Shown piece after piece: positions 12,216-25,093 of a stretch of 64,000 nucleotides of DNA. Made by a program: the position numbers and the translations under genes. Below the pieces are notes generated by a model. That model did no database searches and had not been told where the DNA came from. It was given only the letters and a program-made list of their open reading frames with translations. Every line of letters starts with the position of its first letter. Within the stretch, counting starts at the first letter, position 1. Source of the DNA: Vespa crabro (lineage: Eukaryota > Arthropoda > Insecta > Hymenoptera > Vespidae); assembly GCF_910589235.1 (NCBI RefSeq), contig NC_060961.1:3324001-3388000 (forward strand), written 5' to 3'.

Positions 12216-15200
12216 GAGAGAAGAGACGATATCACCCTCCTCCTCCCGCGTGCAAGGACCGGAGCGAATAAGCAACCCTTAGCACCCGATGCCACCTCCA
12301 CGGCGGCGGCGCAAACGCACTCCTGCCTCCGAGGGTAGTCTTATCCCCACCAATTCTTTCGTAGGAGAGCGAAACTGCCACCCCTCGTCCACCCCCGGTC
12401 GGACTACCCCTCCGCATACCACCGGCGTCGCCACCGCCGCCGTCACTACTACCCCTCCACTAGTCTCGACTCTAACGTCGACGAGGAAACCCCTTCCATC
12501 TTCGTTGGCAACCCCTTCTTCTCTCGCTCTCTCTTTCTCTTTCTCTCTTTCTATATATATATATATATATCCGTTTCTCGCATTTCTCCTTGTTTTCTCC
12601 TTCTTCCTCCATCCATTTCTCTCTATCTCCCTCTCGGTCCTCCAGCCGACGCGCGGAGTCGTCTTAAGATAAAAACACGGACGATCGGGTTTTGCAGTTA
12701 ACTCACTCACCCTCGCTACTCGTCACACCCCCCATACCCCTTTCTCCGATCGCGGCCTGCGTTCCTTTTCATCCCACTCTCCTTCTCGTTCTCTCTCGTC
12801 TACCTATCCTGATCTACACACCAATCCCCCACTTCTTCGTCCAGTTGTCCCTTACAAGCAAGCAACCTCGACTCACCCCGAACATCTTTCTCTTTCTCTT
12901 TCTCTTTCTCTTTCTCTATTCTCTTCTTTCGTCTCTCTTTCAACTTCCATCCTTCCCACCCCGTCAGTTTTCTCTCTCGTCAGCTCGTCGAGACTTTCGA
13001 TTCTATCGGGGGAGATAGGAGAGCGGATGCAAGTTTCACTCGTCCTCCCGCACATTTTTTTCCTCTCCTCGAGCATCGATACGAGGAGTAGTCGCATGCC
13101 GACTCGTTTGTCTTTATCGTACCGCTCACCCTTCGAACCCACACGAATACGCATTCTCGTTCCTATAGGCTAACTCACCAACAACAACCTCACCCTTCAC
13201 CGTACTGAACTCCCGCTGTGAAGGACAACAACGGAAGCGACCTTGTACGCTCTTGCTGGACAACCGCGCGTCTTTTCTACGCCATGAATCTTTTTTAAAG
13301 GATAAAAATTTTTTTATTAATATATCGACATTCCCACGAAATATTGTTTGATATTATTATAACGTCTACGCATCCACGAATCTTTGTTATTTTCGAATTC
13401 GTTCTAACTGAATTCCTATTGTAAATTTCAGAGGGTTGTACGTTATTAATGAATTCCAGCTTTGGCGCACTGATGATTACGGATATATTTATAGGGAATC
13501 CCTCTGATTTACACATATATGTTTGTGCACCAATTTGCTGGCATAAGCACGATCTAGAATATCAGTATGGAATATATCGGTTGTTGATGAGTTAAACGTT
13601 TCAATCGGAACGATTATATCCATGACAATAGGTTTCTCCAAGTTGCCACGTTATAGCATAAAATAGAATCAACGATTTGATGTAACGCGCGAATGGCAAA
13701 GCGGAAATTGCGGAAATAAGACTACGAAATAGCATCAAATTGTTTCTATGAACACGTAAGCGTTTTCGAAGACTTGGCTCTTAATGATCGTGTAATAATT
13801 TTAATTTTAAATTTAATTACGAAAGAGTTGATATCTGTTATCAGATATTAACATCGGAATATCCTTTACAGCGTCAAGCGTATGAATTAGATGAATTCGA
13901 AGAATCATTCGTAAACTCGAATTCCGAATGAAAAATATCAATGCGAACGAATGCCAGCACACGAAATGAGCATTAAAATAAATGACGCGATAAACCGAGG
14001 CTCGTGCAAAGTCTAAACCTGTCAAACACCTCTCGACAAAGCTATCGCTCGTTCGTTTAATTATATTCCAAATATTTTCGAATGAAATCGAAATTGATGA
14101 ATTATTCTCGATATAAAATTAACTTTCTCTGAAATCTCGTTATCGTTATAGGTATACAAATGCGAAATGCATTACGCCGCGATAGAAAAAGAAAAAAATA
14201 AAATACGAAAGAATGTCGACGTTGTCTATCGGTCCAAGAGGCAAAGTCGTATTCGCACGAGTGAGAGTATACATATTCCATTGTGGTGGGGGATGTATCG
14301 AAACAAATTTTTACATGGGTCAAGCTTGTCTGCGCTTTTCGAAGCAGGCAACTAGTCCCACCCCCCCACCCTTACGGCACCATACCCCACTACCGATCGA
14401 CACTCATTTATACTTTTACCACCTCCCCGTTCCTCCGGCCCATCGTGGGGATTGTTTATGACACGATTCGTTTGATTATTAGCTGTTTATACGCGACCAT
14501 CGATCGAACCGCTAACTGCCATGCGACATTACGCCAACAAAACAGTACCGGTTTGCATTTCGATAAAGCCTCTTCCACGAACGTATGCTTCTACCCTTTC
14601 CAACCCTTCCTTTGCGTATCTCGTAAAACTGGTTTTGCCGGATCTCTTCGACGAATTTGTACGATACGTCGAGTTCATTTTAGTTCTCCGTGAATGTTCT
14701 TACGACTAACATCATCTTTTTCGTTCATTTAGTTTTTAACTAACTCTTAAAAAAAAAAGAACACAAAAAAGAAAGAAAAAAGAAAAAAAAAAGAAACCTT
14801 ATTTCGATAGAAATATGTTTTGTCTCGCCGCGAAACACAACATGTTACGTTTCTTCTTCTATCTAAATATCATTCTCGACAATTCTAATACCAAATTTAT
14901 CTAACATGTCTCTCTTTACACGCGTAAAAATGTTAAATAACTATATCGTAATTACGTTCGTTGACGCAATGTCACAGTTATAGTTGAGGAAATAGTTCAG
15001 TGCGGTGAGATAACGCGCGTTGGATATGTTCAGTATCTTATATTCTCGATTTTCCGTTTACGAGGATGATTCATCGTACGAATAATTAAAATATTTCAGA
15101 TACTGAATATTCTTTTATACGTGAATGTTGGCACGAAAAAAATTGTCATTCCTTTCGAATGGATATCCTTACGTTTTATGGTACGGTACCGTCGGCACAA

Positions 15201-16626
15201 TATGTGACGCGACTGCTTCTTCGTCCGACTAAAGCTTACCCGTATCTACTTAGGAAATGTATTTAAGAAGTCGACCGAGTAAGAATTTTTTACGATATTT
15301 TTCAAATTAGCATTAATATTTGAACGTCAATCAAATCGAAACGATACACGTTACTATATGTTTTACTATCGTAAAACATTTACTATGGCCAATTGTTAAT
15401 CACCGAAATATAATACACGATTAAAATCAAATTTGTTTAAGAAATTAATTTCAATGTATATGTATTATCTTTTATATAATGAATTTTAACGAATCTCTAA
15501 TGAAAGTTTTTAACTTGTACGAATCCCTATCGTAAATTTTATACCAATATTTCTTTATAAAGAGAAAACGATGTAACATTATGTTGATTTAAAAAGCGCT
15601 CACAACATATTCGACGACAATAATAATTTATACATTAGATTTCGTTTTCTTCTATTCCTACTACACCGATCTACTCACTTGGAGCACACATATTTATTTT
15701 TATGATATTATTTTTTTACGATATCGTTAAATGTCAGACTTGTGAATATCACACTGTCACAAACGACGAACCGCTTTTCTTACGATATTTTTATACAAAT
15801 CCGTTTAATGTCTATAAAAACCGTTATTTTAATCATCACTATACACACACTTCACCATCACCATCACCTCTAAAGACTTTTCCCTTCGCTCAAGGAGTAG
15901 CCCTTTTAAGGAGAAAATATCCGCAATGGGCCGACAAAGAAGAACGCAATAAAGCGACCCCACGATCATCGACGAATTTATATATCACTTCCTTTTCCTT
16001 TTACTAATACAAAACGTAAACCAATAATAAATACTTTTTCATGAGAAAAGTATTATTAGCTATAATCATTGGAAGCAATATATCGTGCGAGGAAAGGACG
16101 ATTGAAATAAGTATCATCGTGATAACGGCTTAACGAATCTTTACAATTCTTCCTTCGTATAATGTAAACTAATTAACAAAATTAAAAAAAGCGAAAGAAA
16201 ACAGATATGACACGAAGAAAAAAAAAAGAAAAAAGGAAAAACTATTTTCATGCTAAAACTTCATGCTATTGTCTCAGGACGTGGATTCGAAGGATCGCGA
16301 CAATTTTTCAATTTAAATTGAAAGACGGCATTACTTTTCGTGCGAGAGAGAGAGAGAAAGAGAGAGAGAAAAAAAAAGATAATTCGAAATTTTCAAAAGA
16401 TATTTTTAATCCACGACTATTCGTCGATCGGAAAACGTTATCGGAGAATAGTCTCGTCCTGAGATTGATCATTCGCGTTGAACGTAATCAAATCTAATAA
16501 AGAAGATTGAAATGTAAGGATGAATTACGTAGAAGAACGAAGGAAAAAGAATGAATAAATGAAAGAAAAAAAAAGCAAGACGATACATTTATAAAATATA
16601 ACTTTGTTTTATCCTCGAGAACTCAC

Positions 16627-16960
16627 CTGTCTTTCGCGTCGATCCGAAGAAGGCGAGCTGTTGTCGAGACTGTCACGAGAATACGAAAATCACAGATCGG
16701 TGCACAACGTGTCGGGATCTTCTCTCTCTCTGTCCTCCTTCATCGGAAAGTATCGTCGTCGTTTGATACGCCAAAGATAACGAGAACGCGTAAGGCGTAT
16801 TAGAAGAGATGCGCCGGAAGCTATCCGTGCTCGCTTCCGTGAGACGACCAAAGAAAAAAGTGTTTCGTAGAAGTGGCGCGCGCGCGCTTGTCGGTCGAGT
16901 TTTTCTTCCCCGGAGACGGCGTCCTTTTCGAAAGAACCTATTACTTTCTCGTCCAGAAAA
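16627..16960 (-). promoter_or_regulatory. Candidate noncoding first exon and promoter, minus strand
   Basis: GC-rich, CpG-rich sequence on the minus strand, including a (GC)n run near 16876-16888, ends in GACAG followed by the strong donor GTGAGT (16626-16621). The only ATG inside opens a short frame that stops before the donor, so the exon would be untranslated. Its length and 5' end are not defined by the sequence. It could be the first exon of the gene whose coding exon is at 804-862, with an intron of about 15.8 kb; that pairing is speculative. Confidence 0.35.
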
Positions 16961-17127
16961 AAAATTGTAACCGCTATCCGTTCGTCGCTTTTTCCTCTTA
17001 TCCTTCCTTCATATGGTATTCTTTTCTCTTGCGATAAATATTTTTTAAATACAATTTTGGGCCTAAACTTGTATGTACCGATACGTTCTTTTGATTTGAC
17101 TTCTTTCTTCTTCCTCCTCTTCTTCTA

Positions 17128-17130
<3 letters not shown>

Positions 17131-17160
<30 letters not shown>
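17131..17160. repeat. (CTT)n microsatellite
   Basis: Ten perfect CTT units. Confidence 0.8.
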
Positions 17161-17293
17161 CCTTTTATATTTTTCCCCGTTGATTTATCGTACGCGTGTA
17201 TCGTTTTACTCTTTCTTCTTTTCTTTCTTTCTTTCTTTCTCTCTCTTTTTTTTTTTTCCTTTACTTTTGCGCTTCCTCTTTTCTTATCTCTCT

Positions 17294-17294
<1 letters not shown>

Positions 17295-17339
<45 letters not shown>
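17295..17339. repeat. Long poly-T tract
   Basis: About 45 consecutive T, one of the longest homopolymers here; assembly length may be unreliable. Confidence 0.85.
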
Positions 17340-17342
<3 letters not shown>

Positions 17343-17439
17343 TTTTTTTCGTCTAAAGTTGTTGCTTCCTGTTGCTGGTTGAGTTTTTTTAACTTCTTTT
17401 TTTTTTCCTTTTTATTCTTTTCTCGAAACAATATGTACA

Positions 17440-17851
17440 AATAGGATTTTTCGCGCGACGTGTACGATTACGATAAACGACGTGGACGAGGATGAGAAGG
17501 AACAACGAGGGCGGCCCCCGGGGTGCTCGTCTCTTTTCGCGTGGGGCCCGGCTGATGAACGTGGCCGATGAGCGCGCGGCTAGAGAGAGCTTGGGCTGCG
17601 TGGCAGAGCGCGAACTTGCGGGCTTGCGGGCGCACTGGCGCACACACGGCGCTCACCACTCTCTCGCACCGCTCTCTCGCGCACACGAGCCGGCCGCGGT
17701 GTAGGCGGAGAGAGGAGAAGCTCTCCGCCGGCGGATGCTGTAAGCCAAAGGGAGAGAAGCACGCGCCGCGCAGACCGTCGCCGCCGTCGCCGCCACCGCC
17801 GCCGCCACTGCCACCGCCACCGCCGCCACCGCCGCCGCCGCCGCTGCTGCT

Positions 17852-17882
<31 letters not shown>

Positions 17883-18070
17883 TCGTCGTCGTCGTTTCTC
17901 CCTCCCTCTAATCTCCTCACCTCCCTTGATTCTCCTACATCTCCGATAGCCCGGACGGTGGCGCCTCCGACGTACGTTCCGCAAACCTCTCGACTCTTCC
18001 TCCGCCTCTCGCGATTCCTCGTCGTGAACACTCTCGGATGAAATCGCTCGCTCGTCGAGAGCGACAATGA
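17440..18070. repeat. CpG-rich block with a long (CCG)n / (GCC)n trinucleotide tract
   Basis: Imperfect CCG/GCC/CTG trinucleotide repeats run from about 17775 to 17895 inside a GC-rich island. Read on the minus strand the frames are long poly-Gly, poly-Ala or poly-Arg runs; on the plus strand they are poly-Pro. No splice or homology evidence supports coding. In insects such tracts often sit in 5'UTRs or promoters of regulatory genes; together with the donor at 16627 this makes promoter identity plausible. Confidence 0.5.
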
Positions 18071-18221
18071 CGGAGATACGAACGAACTTAACTTCGCGCC
18101 TTTTTTCCCCTACCCTACCCTCGCGACGACTTTTTCTTCGGCATGGTCTTCATTCCCTTTTTATTATTTTCTCGAGGGAACGTTGGAGATGTTCAATTCT
18201 CTTTTTCCTTTCTTCTCTTTC

Positions 18222-18252
<31 letters not shown>

Positions 18253-19417
18253 ATTTCTTTTTTTCCCCTTCTTTTTTCAGGAAATACTACAGCTTGTTAT
18301 CGATGAATGAATTTGGCTTTCTCTTTCACGATCACAGGGCAATAATTGTAAGGATTTAGAAAGGGTTGTAGAAAATATCATGGCAAATGATGTAACCATT
18401 GAAATAAGAAAATTATCTATCTAAAATATCTATTTATTTTGAAATAAAGAATTAGCAATTTTTTTTAGATCATTTTCGTTTAATGACTTGATACGTAACA
18501 CTTTTCGAAATAGAAATGAAAAAATACTTTACGCGATAGTCGAAAAGAGAGGGGAGAGAATCAAAAAAGAGATAAAGAGATGCACGAAGGAAGGACGCAC
18601 GTTCTCCCTTTTAATGAGTATTACGAGTCGAATCTCTGTCGAATCTCTGTCGATGAAAGAAAATCTCCAAATACTCCGAAGAAAAATCGATTCGATTGTA
18701 GTATTACGTCCTAAGTGTTGTAAGGTTTTCAGATTCATTTATATGTTGATGAAAAGGGTTACTGGACAGTGGCGAGCTCTTGCTTAGGTGGTCGCTATTG
18801 GAACTAAGCTGTTTGGGTTCTATCTTCTCTCCTTCTACTCTTATTCTCATCTCCTCCTACTTCTCTGATGCTTTAGAATCATATCCTTCTTTAGATATCG
18901 ATCGTTTTTTCGTACACGTAACTTTATGCATTCGAGTTTGAAGATTACGTGATATACGTATGCTCTTCAATTCGAGATAATATACGAACATGTAGTAAAA
19001 GTTTCAATTGAAAATATTTTCTATTAACATTTATGAAAAAAAAAATAAGGATCGTCATTAATATTAATTCAATTGGGTTAACATTATTTTTAATTATCAT
19101 TCGCTGTCATGTAAGAATCAATTATGAGACCTTCCTTTCTTTTTTTTTTAGCTTAATCAAAGTGTTTACATTGGAGGCAGTACGACCATCCGGTCTAGTA
19201 TAAGGTGGTCGTTCTTTGGCATACAGAGAAAAGTGCAGCGTCCTCGCTCCCCAACGTTTGGACGCAGCTGCGCGCGATACCCGATCAGTGGCCGGTATTT
19301 TTATTCGCAGATTTTAAGGTCACTTGTTGCTTGTTTAGTTATGTCGGATCGTATACACGCTACTGGCCCCACCACGGTATTGGTAGGTATGTGGGCGCGA
19401 GCGTGTGCGCCGGGATG

Positions 19418-19420
<3 letters not shown>

Positions 19421-19468
<48 letters not shown>
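19421..19468. repeat. (CT)n microsatellite
   Basis: Uninterrupted CT tract of about 23 units. Confidence 0.8.
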
Positions 19469-19472
<4 letters not shown>

Positions 19473-20807
19473 ACTTGCTCGCTCTCGTAACGTGCATGCC
19501 GTACACGTGGGGACAAAGCGAGTTGCGAAGATGTATGTGGTGCATCGAGAGTAGGTGCACGCGCGCACGCGTTCACACACCTACTTGCATACGTAGATGT
19601 GCCATCGAACCGATAGGTGGACGGCCTGTCGATTTCATTTCCCCCCCTCCAAAACGACCCACAGAAGAGTAGGGAGAAAGAGAGAGGGGAGTAGAGCGTT
19701 CTACTGTTTTTTCCGGTTTTTTTGTTCCTTTTTTCCAAGGGTGTTCGTGTTTCTCGTTGTGGTTTTTTTCGGTCAGCTTTCGCTACTCCCGCGTCCTCCT
19801 CGCTATCCTTGCTTCTTTTACTATCTGTCCACGTATTCGACTTTCCTTCTCGACGTTCGCACGCGCGCACACCGATTCTCTTTCTTTTTTCTCTTCTTTT
19901 TACTCCCCCTCATTTTACCGCGAAGTTCTCTTTTCGCGTTCGAAAGTGAATCAGATCTGTCTGTTACGAATGTCGCGTAACGATCTTCGGTTATCTATCG
20001 AGGACCTTCATCGTAATTAGACGTTCTTTATAAAATATTCATGGATCGATTAACTCTCGCCGTTATCTTCTAATTAATATCGAGAATTATTTTTACTCTA
20101 GTAGTACGTAATTAAGAATCAAAACGATCGTTTGAGTAAATTTTTTAATTTTATAGAAAAAAAGAACAAAAAAAAAAAAAAAAGGAAAGAAAAGAAAAGA
20201 AAAGAAAACGAACGAAAAAAAAGGAAAATGACTCGTTAAAGAAAACTGATAGGAATTGTCAAAATTGAATGAGTAACAAGTAAATTTTCTTTCCTCGATA
20301 TATTTTACGTACCAAATCGTTTTCATTCGTATTTACGCAAATAAACGTGTTTAAGTAACGAGAAGGAAACATCAATAGATATAGAGTAACATAGATACAC
20401 CGGCTGAACCGAGCATGGTCGCACACTTGCGGGACGGTTGATTTGCGAGCGTCCAGTTCCATAGATCGAGCAGATCGATATCGTCGACTCCCTAGAGTCA
20501 GTCTTTTCCGCCTTCCTACTCAATCAAGCTGGAATGTATGTGATCTGTACGCGCTGTGTGACCCAAACCTACGTGCCGATCTCGATCCCGAGACTCGTCG
20601 AAAACACATGGCCCTTTTTAAACTTTAAAATACCGCTTTTGCAATCAATGTTGAAATTTTAGAGCAAAAGATCCAATAACTTCTTTCTATATAAAATTGT
20701 TCGTTTCTTCGATATCACATTAATAATAAAAAACTTTTTCTATTTATTGTAGCACAACAAAATTTAATGAAAAAAGTTACATCAAACAATAATTAGTATA
20801 ATAATTA

Positions 20808-20809
20808 TT

Positions 20810-20859
<50 letters not shown>

Positions 20860-20861
20860 AA
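20808..20861. repeat. (TA)n tract with inverted flanks
   Basis: TA run of about 44 bases bounded by TTACAA on the left and TTGTAA on the right, so the whole segment is a perfect palindrome-like cruciform candidate. Confidence 0.75.
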
Positions 20862-21922
20862 TCGAAGATACGACGACCGAATTATGTAAACGTGTAAATC
20901 TGGAAATCTCGAGGCGGAGCGTTATGCATCGACGATCGATAGAAAGTACGGCAATGCTCGTTGATTTCTCCGCGACGATAAGAGAGAACGATAATTGGAC
21001 GCACTTGTATCAGCTTCATCTGGGATACATACTTAGCAATAGTAACGTTTCCACTCATATCTCGAATCTTTGCTGCCATTTCCATGATTGCTCATCCTGT
21101 TATAAGACATTTTCTCATCGATCGTCTATAGTTTTTTGATTTCAATCAAATAATTGACGATTAAAGTTCTCTTTAAAAAACGAAATCTGTGGATTCTATT
21201 ATATTCGCTAATTTTTTGTTTATAAACATTGACAATTAAATAAATGTTTCTAATAAAAGATATATCTAAATCTTTAAATATTAATATTAAACGCTATATT
21301 ATTTATCATTCTATATTAGCAAATTGTGAGATCGGAGATCAGATCGATTAACGGATACATCGTTCACAATTGTCCTCTTATCGCGCCACGGGGATTTCGA
21401 TATATCAGGACGATAAGATCTCACCAGATAAGCATCGCACGCTGGATTCCTTCGAGCTGTGAGGAAAAGTTTCGGTCTATGGATCCGAAAAGTGACGGAC
21501 CAACATGAAAATGAACGGAACGTTTGGACTGTTAGCTGCTGGTGACAGCCACGGTATTAACATTCCTACTCTGAACAGAAACTTCGAGCTCGATGATGTG
21601 CCAGAAATACGTACATATATACGCGCGTGTGTGGAAATTCAAGAATACAGACACGATAACCCTTGTGCGAATATCACTTGTAACTCCTGTTCGTGGGACG
21701 AATACATTCATGCACACAATCACACAGACGAAGAACGTCTCTACGGTGGAATATCGGGGGAGCTTTCGTACTCGTTTCCCATAATAATTCCTCAACGTAG
21801 AATGACGCACACGCGTACACACGTTTGTGAGAAGGTCCAGCTACGTTGGTTGAAAGCTACCAGTTCAACTTCGTTTCTCTCTACTACCTCATTTGCCCTC
21901 CTCCCGTAAACCTTTCTCTCTT

Positions 21923-21955
<33 letters not shown>

Positions 21956-22036
21956 TTTCCTCCTTTCGTCTCTTCCCTTTATACCTTCTCTCGTTCTCCC
22001 CACTTTTCTCCTTTTCTCTCTTCCTTTCTATCCATA

Positions 22037-22068
<32 letters not shown>

Positions 22069-23438
22069 TTTCTCTTTCTCTCTCTCCTTTTCTACTCAGA
22101 CTGCAGTCAAACGGAATCCGCTCAACCTTTGACCGGGCCGAATTAAAGCTTTTAACTGTCGTATTGTTTTTGATGGCTCATTTTCTCCCGCGAAATTGTT
22201 TTCCATGCCTCCTCTGACCGTACGTTTTAGGTGGAACCATGTCCCATGTCCCTCGTTTTGGATCCTCGATCGTATCTTTTTTTCTTTGGAGTAACTTTTT
22301 GAAAAGCTTTCGCTTGAAAATTTGTTCTATTTAATATTTTTAAACAATATTATTTCGAAGCACGCTATTTTTCCAATATTTCATACAAAATATTAGCATA
22401 TCGAAAATAAAATTCATACATGTAGTTCCTTCCAGAAATGATTTGGTATAGTTATCTCCTATTCTCCTATCACATTCTGGGCAAACACATTCTCCGAATG
22501 ATTCCGTGGTGAGAATCCGCAACACGTTCCAACCAGGCATAAGCACGTACAACGTAGAAGAACGTAATTATGTTCATTACGTACATGTTTATTCTCTTAA
22601 TCGTTCATTTTTGTTCAATTCATTAGACGCAAAAAGCAAAAAAAAAAAAAAAGAAACAATGAAAAGCCAGAGCTCAAAGTGTATTTTGAATTAAGGTGAC
22701 GAACACAAAAAGAACAGGATTTTATTCTCCATAGGACCACTTTGCTTGTTATTCTCCAAAGTACCACCCGTTGACTTAGCTGGCAATCAGTTTTACGATA
22801 AAGGACTTCCTTTGGTATAAAACGATCTTAAGTAAGGTAGGTGCGAAGGAAGGTGCCTTTAAAAGATGTCCTTGGAAAAAAACGAGATTAATGAATGCGC
22901 AACGAGAACGGTATGGGTGTCGGTTGGACGTTTTCTTAAAGGGCAAGTAATTACGAACAACACGAAAGAACATCCGGCCTTTTAAACGGGCGAACTTTCT
23001 TGAAGAATTTAGATCTCTTCTAGAAGACTGAGTACTTTCCGATGCGTGACCAGGCTCCCTTAGTTCGTTGTCTCAAGTTGGGGCCCCCTACAGGTGCGAG
23101 CCAACGGATCGTCGACGTTGTCCAACACGCATCCTGTATGTTTCGCCCTTTGTAGCTCGCCTTTAACGCATTGCTGCTCTTTCTTAACCGATTCTCCTTC
23201 GCCTCCACGCGAGTTCTTTATCTTTCAGGACGTTACAACTGTCATTCGGCTTACTTTCCAACGGACTTTCGAACGGACGTATGCGGATAATTCCTTAAAA
23301 TCTAACAAGTTTGATATAATTCGTGATAATGCACTAGATTGGAACGTTAAAAAAATTTCATACAATTGTTTTATTAAGAATAGAAATAGAAAATTTAATC
23401 GAACTGTAGTAAGTAAGTATATGAAATCGATCGGTCTT

Positions 23439-23473
<35 letters not shown>

Positions 23474-23995
23474 TTCCTATCTCTCTCCTCCCCTATTTCC
23501 ATAGTTCTAGTATCCCCTAACTCTATTGCCGTACCTAGTAATGGTCTTCTTCCCTTCTTTACTCAGATATCATCAAAATTCCTACAATTTGGCTTAAAAG
23601 AAACGTGGCGACGACATCAAAGATATTTTTTCCTTTTCCAGTTATAATCAAGCTTGCGTATCGACGTGAGATTAATATTCAGAGAAATAAATATTTATTT
23701 TGCGATCAAGCAGCAACAGGTAGTAGGCGGCGATGTAATTAAAGCGCACAGTTTAAACATTATCTGAACAACGTTTTCAGCTTGCTCGCTTTCTCGCTCG
23801 CTCACTCGCTTGGACGGTTATACGATAATTATTTATGGTAATAGATGTGCAACGCAAGCCCGCGTATGGGATTTATAATGTAATCGATATCCACGGAAAA
23901 GTATCGGCTCGTTGTTGTCCCGTTTTTATCTATACGTTTCGAGGGAGACCGCGAGAGCAGTTCGAACGAGTCGCTCCCTCATTATGCGCCGCTAC

Positions 23996-24130
23996 ACGCG
24001 ACTGTTCACACGTGCACTTATTTATGTGTATATATGTATATATATATGTATGTATATATATATATATATATATGTATGTATATATGTATATATGTATATA
24101 CATATATATGTATATATACATATATATGTA
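23996..24130. repeat. (TA)n / (TATG)n composite microsatellite
   Basis: Mixed TATA, TATG and CATA units; open frames here are Tyr/Ile/Met-rich repeat translations. Confidence 0.75.
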
Positions 24131-24513
24131 GACGGAATTACGAATAGACTTTGAACGTCATGAAAGTGAAAAGCAATCGAACGCGAAAGAGAACGTTTGA
24201 TTTTACAAATTCATTTGTATACGCGTATATATACGTATCATGTATATTTATTTTATTAGAACCCATTATTATTTCTCGTTGCAGAGGGTGAACCGTATAA
24301 CGTGATCACTTTTACTCATTACAAAATTAAATACACATATTGTTAAAAGAGAAAATGAAAAACAATTAGCAATTGATCATTTTACACAATTCACGCTTTA
24401 CGTACGACGGATTATTATTAAATTCATTTTTATCGAAGAATGAAAATAAATGGAATAGAAGTAAAGGGGAAAAAGGAAAACGATAAGATATATATACACA
24501 CGGATACAAGTCT

Positions 24514-24516
<3 letters not shown>

Positions 24517-24574
<58 letters not shown>
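24517..24574. repeat. (TA)n microsatellite
   Basis: About 28 TA units, uninterrupted. Confidence 0.85.
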
Positions 24575-24577
<3 letters not shown>

Positions 24578-25044
24578 GTATACTTATATACAAGGTCGTG
24601 GAAAAAAAGGAGCTCACTCGCGGAATATGGCTAAGTAATTGTATGCGGAAGTGTAATGGCGCGATGGTGGACGCGATAATTAAAGGGCGTGACTGGCGAG
24701 AGCTAAGATATAGACGCGTGACGCGTGCTCGCTCGAGCGAGCTCGCTAATGCACGCACGCATCGCATTACGTCGCGCGAATCGACCACTACTCGGGGCAA
24801 AGAGCCCCTTTTGTGGGATAAAGGAAAAACAAGGGAGGAAAAGGCTACGAAAGGGTGCCCCTCTTCTCTCGTAAACACCTTTGTCGAATCTCGACACTTT
24901 TTCTTGCGTGTTGAATTGAAAATCCAAACCTCATCGTATTCCTATTTTGTTTTCAATTCAATTCCTGCGTTGCCTCGTCTCTTTATATTCGTATCGTAAA
25001 AGGCTTCGCTTTCTCTCATCGTCCTCCCACCACCCTTTCTCTCT

Positions 25045-25045
25045 G

Positions 25046-25088
<43 letters not shown>
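25045..25088. repeat. (CT)n microsatellite
   Basis: CT tract of about 19 units, with further short CT runs to 25110. Confidence 0.8.

Positions 25089-25093
<5 letters not shown>

Larger units (their letters stand above)
10260..13300. other. GC-richer, promoter-like interval without supported coding exons
   Basis: Alternating CpG-rich high-complexity sequence (10.28-10.75, 11.57-11.74, 12.24-12.50, 13.0-13.26 kb) and CT/GA repeats. A plus-strand donor GTAAGT (10734-10739) follows an ATG (10709) with five full codons, but no partner exon was found. Overlapping open frames on both strands reflect lack of stops in GC-rich repeats. Confidence 0.4.

Noticed and set aside
12289..12710. Overlapping open frames of 127 and 143 codons on opposite strands
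   Set aside because: Both pass through CT and TA repeats in a GC-rich block; mutual shadows with no recognisable domain.
17468..18067. Gly/Asp-rich open frame of 199 codons on the minus strand
   Set aside because: Arises from the CCG repeat; all phases on both strands are open there and the flanking residues show no family features.
23930..24154. Tyr/Ile-rich open frames
   Set aside because: Direct translation of the (TA)n/(TATG)n repeat.
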